From positions 372,001 through 436,000 of the forward strand of contig VHIT02000002.1 of the NCBI GenBank assembly GCA_009768925.2: 64,000 nucleotides of DNA. Direction: 5' to 3'. The stretch's first letter is position 1. Every line of letters begins with the position of its first letter. Below, in pieces: positions 60,542 through 64,000 of this stretch. Position numbers and translations under genes: made by a program. This DNA comes from Cryptosporidium bovis. Its lineage: Eukaryota > Apicomplexa > Conoidasida > Eucoccidiorida > Cryptosporidiidae. Under the pieces are notes generated by a model that was not told where the DNA came from, made no database searches, and saw only the letters and a list, made by a program, of their open reading frames with translations.

Positions 60542-63500
60542 CTAACCTCTCTCTATAGTTATAGAATAAGTCTTTTTATTCTCTCTCCTCAGTTGCCATT
60601 CATCCTCACCTTTACATAATATCTTTACGAACTTTAGTCTGTTGTAAAGGGAAGTATTCAGTGGTCTTTGTGGTATTTCCGATAATTCTATCATTTTGAT
60701 GCAACTACCTGAAATGCCCAGGAGATTCCCTAAAAGCCCGGATTGTGTGCACTGCCAAATCCTAAGCGACCTCTCTGAGATTGAGTATGAGGCCAAATAT
60801 TCACCCTCTTTGTTAAAACAAAGAGCATCGACCTCCCCTTTGTGACCTTGTAAAACTCTCCACTTTGTCGCAGTTCTCAAATCGTACACAATAATCGAGT
60901 TTTCATGTCCTATTGCAAGTCTTTGAGTGTTTTGGTGAAAAGTAATCATGGGAAAAACACTCACTAATATAAACAATACAGAAGTAACTGCTGTTATCGT
61001 TCCTTTTCTTAGAGTTGAGTCCAAAGGATCTAGAAACCCTATCGTAATTTCAACTACCATATTTAAATGTGGGAAGGAATATTCTGGATGGCTTGAAATA
61101 AAGTAAACTAGCAAAGAGAGAATATTACATGTGTAATTAATTCCCATAAAAGGGTAGGCAGTCTTCCCCGAATACCCTAAAATAAAAATGTAAATAGAGG
61201 GATTTAGTTGTCCAATTAATTGAAGTAAATGTCTGCAAGACATCCAAAAAGGTGGATATTGAGACAAAGTTAAAAGTCGAATACACAAACAAATAATACT
61301 ATTTGAAACTTTTGAATGAACTTTAATGTTATTTCTTATTGTAATCATTTCATCAGATATCATATTATTTTCGATTTGAAAAAGTTTTGTTGCATTGAAA
61401 ATGTTGTTCTCCCAATTCGTAAGGTTATTCTTAAGTAGATCTGGAATAAGAGTGTCTTCAATGTATTTAGACTTGAGCAAACTTGTAAAATTTAAAGAGA
61501 AAAGATCCATCGCAAATAAGAATCTTATTGTGTCCATAATACTTATTAAGTTATAGTAGGAGTCCGAATCGTAATTCAAATTACTCTTATTCTTATTTAT
61601 TTTAGAATAAGAATTCATTATAATTTTTGATCTATTTATATCAATATGTAGATTTTCCCAAGAATACCATTGTTCATTTTGGTTTTTTCTTGCATAAATA
61701 GGTTTAAGAAGTCTTTTTTTCTCCAAATGTTTCTTATCAAAGTTTTTTGAAAAGTTTATTATTACTTCAATATCATATGAAGTTATTATACTTATCAAAA
61801 ATGCAAGCGTAATTTTACCTATACATTTACTATGTGTTCTTTTAAACGGATGTTCGTAAAGCACCATACTCAAAAAGAATAGAGAAAGATCTTCTATGCT
61901 TAGATTTGAACGATAGTATTCTCCTGAATTCATAATAGGGAATGGAAGTCTATAACCAATCATTCTACAGAGAGAAATACAACAATATGAGTAATTTTTT
62001 GGATGGCCTCTTTTACAAGATTCATTCCATGGTGGAATAATTTTAATTTCGTCTCTATTTTTGATGTCCTTAGTAATGTAATCTTCAAAGGAGGTTTTTT
62101 TAGCAGATTTAGTTAAATTTAAAACCTCTTTCTCCAAAAGCATTGTTTGATCATCCTTCTGAGAGTCTTTGGATGATATATATGAACATTCCATGAGTAT
62201 ACCAGACAAAGTGTCAATTGTTATTTCCTCGCAATAAGATAAAAACTCACTTGGAAATGATCTAATTACCAATTGAAGGCAATATTTCGCTGAAGATCTA
62301 ATGTATGGATTAAATATATCTAAAGTCATACTAGTTATTGAAAGCAAGTAAGAAGGAATGAATCTCATCATTAATCTTTCTTGCCCCACCTGATTTATTA
62401 TCCAAGATAAAAGAAATTTGTCGAGAAGTTGAATAGGGAGATCTAAATTTGAATAGTAAGTTATGTAATAATGCAAGAAAACCATCTGCAATGATAAATG
62501 ATGGGGGGAAAGATATTCACTGTAATTATTGAATCCAAAAGGCTCAGTCTGATTTATTGTAGAATACATTTCAGGGCAGTTTATTATATTGTTATTTAAA
62601 TCACAAGCAGTACAAGAATCGTTTGTATCTAACAAATAATTACTTGAATTGATGTTTCTTTCACTTAAAAATCTACCTAACCAAACTTGGTCAGTCTCAT
62701 CAATTTTGAATTCAAATTCCTCATCAAAAATCATTTTATTATTAATTTTTACAGTAGACTCATATGTCCTTGATCTAAACAATTGTCTTGGAGTGTCGCA
62801 ACGTTCCTCTAGACCTGAATTATTGCCTATTTTTAATTCATTTTTATCTAGAGAAGTACCGGCTCTTGAAAAACTTATTCCCCCATCAAACGTTTCACCC
62901 CTATTTAAGGTACGGTTAACTATTGAACAACTGTTTTGCGATTCTGGAGTTTTGTTATTTTTACTTCCTGCCTTACTTGAAAGAGAATGTCTAGAACGTA
63001 CTATTTGATTTACCAAATGGGATGTACAAGGTATTCCAGAGAGTTCTCCAATATAATAATCATTTGTTTCAACTCCGAATTGTCTCCTTTTATTAATATG
63101 TCTTTTCCATTCACAGAAAGGTTTTCCATTGTAGTTATTGATATCAACATTTTGCATTATTAATTTGTTCCTTAAAATTTTTATTGGTATTGTTTTAGTG
63201 TCTAAATGTCTAATCAAACCTTGACTCCAGTTTTCAGAAACAACATATCTATATGGAGGAAGTCCAACACCATCAAATGTGTATGACCTTATCCTCGATT
63301 CTTTTGGAGTTCTATATATACTTCTGAAGCGATCTACAGACTCTGACCTTTTCATTTTTCTTGGATCTCTAATTTTCGAGATATTCAAATAGCCGTCAAC
63401 ACTATCCCACAGTTTTGATTTTGATTGAACTTGTCTTTGATTTGTACTACATATTGGAATTGAAATCGAATAATTTCCCCCAATTATCACAGAACCAAAT

Positions 63501-64000
63501 CTCATTATTGGTCTTACAGAAAGTGGAGCCATATTTACAAATAAACTGCTCAGAAATTCATTCGCAGACCTAATAAATAAAGGAAAAAGATGTTGAAGGT
63601 ATTTGCATGTCTTTGTACTTTTTTGTCTTTTCTTCTCAATACTTATAACATCCGTAGAAACGTGCGGATTAAATGCAATGTATGATAGATTCATTGTTGA
63701 ATAAACATTTAAACAAGTTTTTGAGTTGTTTTTCCTTGAAATATATCCAAGAAACAAAGACCCATACATTATTCCATGATCTAAAAACTCAATTTTATTA
63801 GATGTCTGTACGAACCTATTAAGATTTGATATTAAACCAAATGACAAGTGATGATTTTTGTATTCGATTTCCCTTATGTTCAGAATATTATTCAAAGAAA
63901 TTATAGTTAAAAGATTGCAGGTGCCTTTGTCAAATATAAAAACAGATTCTGACTGAAGGATATAAACATAGTTGAAGGGATTATCTATACCAGCAGAGGT
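60542..64000 (-). CDS. WDR7/rabconnectin-3 beta-like protein, N-terminus beyond window
   Basis: A single minus-strand frame is open from the window edge to a stop at 60542 (1152 residues seen). The first residue of the longest ORF within it is a TTG, and the frame continues upstream of it to base 64000, so the true start lies outside. The C-terminal part matches WDR7: ENSIIVYDLRTATKWRVLQGHKGEVDALCF, then LASYSISERSLRIWQ, a pair of WD40 repeats with the LLG tail motif. The long middle region is helical with low complexity stretches. WDR7 binds the V-ATPase and its assembly factor rabconnectin-3 alpha, so a role in organelle acidification is inferred. Confidence 0.75.
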   Translation of the reverse strand, partial: TSAGIDNPFNYVYILQSESVFIFDKGTCNLLTIISLNNILNIREIEYKNHHLSFGLISNLNRFVQTSNKIEFLDHGIMYGSLFLGYISRKNNSKTCLNVYSTMNLSYIAFNPHVSTDVISIEKKRQKSTKTCKYLQHLFPLFIRSANEFLSSLFVNMAPLSVRPIMRFGSVIIGGNYSISIPICSTNQRQVQSKSKLWDSVDGYLNISKIRDPRKMKRSESVDRFRSIYRTPKESRIRSYTFDGVGLPPYRYVVSENWSQGLIRHLDTKTIPIKILRNKLIMQNVDINNYNGKPFCEWKRHINKRRQFGVETNDYYIGELSGIPCTSHLVNQIVRSRHSLSSKAGSKNNKTPESQNSCSIVNRTLNRGETFDGGISFSRAGTSLDKNELKIGNNSGLEERCDTPRQLFRSRTYESTVKINNKMIFDEEFEFKIDETDQVWLGRFLSERNINSSNYLLDTNDSCTACDLNNNIINCPEMYSTINQTEPFGFNNYSEYLSPHHLSLQMVFLHYYITYYSNLDLPIQLLDKFLLSWIINQVGQERLMMRFIPSYLLSITSMTLDIFNPYIRSSAKYCLQLVIRSFPSEFLSYCEEITIDTLSGILMECSYISSKDSQKDDQTMLLEKEVLNLTKSAKKTSFEDYITKDIKNRDEIKIIPPWNESCKRGHPKNYSYCCISLCRMIGYRLPFPIMNSGEYYRSNLSIEDLSLFFLSMVLYEHPFKRTHSKCIGKITLAFLISIITSYDIEVIINFSKNFDKKHLEKKRLLKPIYARKNQNEQWYSWENLHIDINRSKIIMNSYSKINKNKSNLNYDSDSYYNLISIMDTIRFLFAMDLFSLNFTSLLKSKYIEDTLIPDLLKNNLTNWENNIFNATKLFQIENNMISDEMITIRNNIKVHSKVSNSIICLCIRLLTLSQYPPFWMSCRHLLQLIGQLNPSIYIFILGYSGKTAYPFMGINYTCNILSLLVYFISSHPEYSFPHLNMVVEITIGFLDPLDSTLRKGTITAVTSVLFILVSVFPMITFHQNTQRLAIGHENSIIVYDLRTATKWRVLQGHKGEVDALCFNKEGEYLASYSISERSLRIWQCTQSGLLGNLLGISGSCIKMIELSEIPQRPLNTSLYNRLKFVKILCKGEDEWQLRRENKKTYSITIERG

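Overview
This is a gene-dense, AT-rich eukaryotic nuclear window. The gene set points to the apicomplexan Cryptosporidium. It holds a cysteine-rich oocyst wall protein with CPxG-type repeats, a calcium-dependent protein kinase (CDPK) with an N-terminal starch-binding domain, alternative NADH dehydrogenase and mitochondrial processing peptidase subunits typical of a reduced mitochondrion, few and short introns with GTAAGT-like donors, and very short convergent gaps. From memory of published gene order (not searched), COWP2, a sugar-nucleotide pyrophosphorylase, a CDPK, gamma-tubulin and a sirtuin in this sequence match C. parvum chromosome 7. The species cannot be fixed from the window alone.

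Layout. 1-12 kb: COWP2 (minus, C-terminus cut by the window edge), ALG1 (plus), TRAPPC3 (minus), a UDP-sugar pyrophosphorylase (plus) and a CBM20-CDPK (plus). 12-24 kb: SMC4 (minus), a p24/emp24 cargo receptor (minus), ribosomal protein eL42/RPL44 with an intron right after its ATG (plus), a KH-domain protein (minus) and an NDH2 with an EF-hand (plus). 24-40 kb: gamma-COP (minus), GINS subunit PSF3 rebuilt from three exons (plus), FACT subunit SPT16 (minus), an unrecognised coiled-coil protein (minus), a polytopic membrane protein with a Cys-rich ectodomain (minus) and NPL4 (minus). 40-50 kb: gamma-tubulin (plus), a three-exon L7Ae-like protein (minus), a BUB1-type kinase (plus), a HEAT/TOG-like protein with one intron (plus), a reticulon-like protein (minus) and a sirtuin (minus). 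50-64 kb: tRNA-Ser(GCU), LSM6, a protein with two tandem AHA1-N domains, VPS29 (minus), a large secreted protein of unknown function, MPP-alpha, RUVBL1, and the C-terminal part of a WDR7/rabconnectin-3beta-like protein (minus, N-terminus outside the window).

The genes do not form one pathway. Recurring themes are membrane traffic (TRAPPC3, p24, gamma-COP, reticulon, VPS29, WDR7), chromosome and spindle biology (SMC4, PSF3, SPT16, RUVBL1, gamma-tubulin, BUB1-like), the mitosome (NDH2, MPP-alpha), RNA and translation (eL42, LSM6, KH protein, L7Ae-like, tRNA) and carbohydrate metabolism (ALG1, UDP-sugar pyrophosphorylase, starch-binding CDPK). Most upstream regions carry a GC core of the form GGCGG/GGCGCC in otherwise AT-rich DNA, which resembles E2F-type sites.

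Several starts were corrected because the longest open frames begin at TTG or GTG: UDP-sugar pyrophosphorylase, SMC4, NDH2, gamma-tubulin and the BUB1-like kinase. I saw no mobile elements, CRISPR arrays, rRNA genes or virus-like genes. The points most worth a second look are the tandem AHA1-N protein, the NDB-type EF-hand NDH2, the BUB1-like kinase, NPL4 without its zinc-finger cysteines, the membrane protein with an NPC1-like cysteine pattern, and two intergenic regions that may encode structured RNAs.
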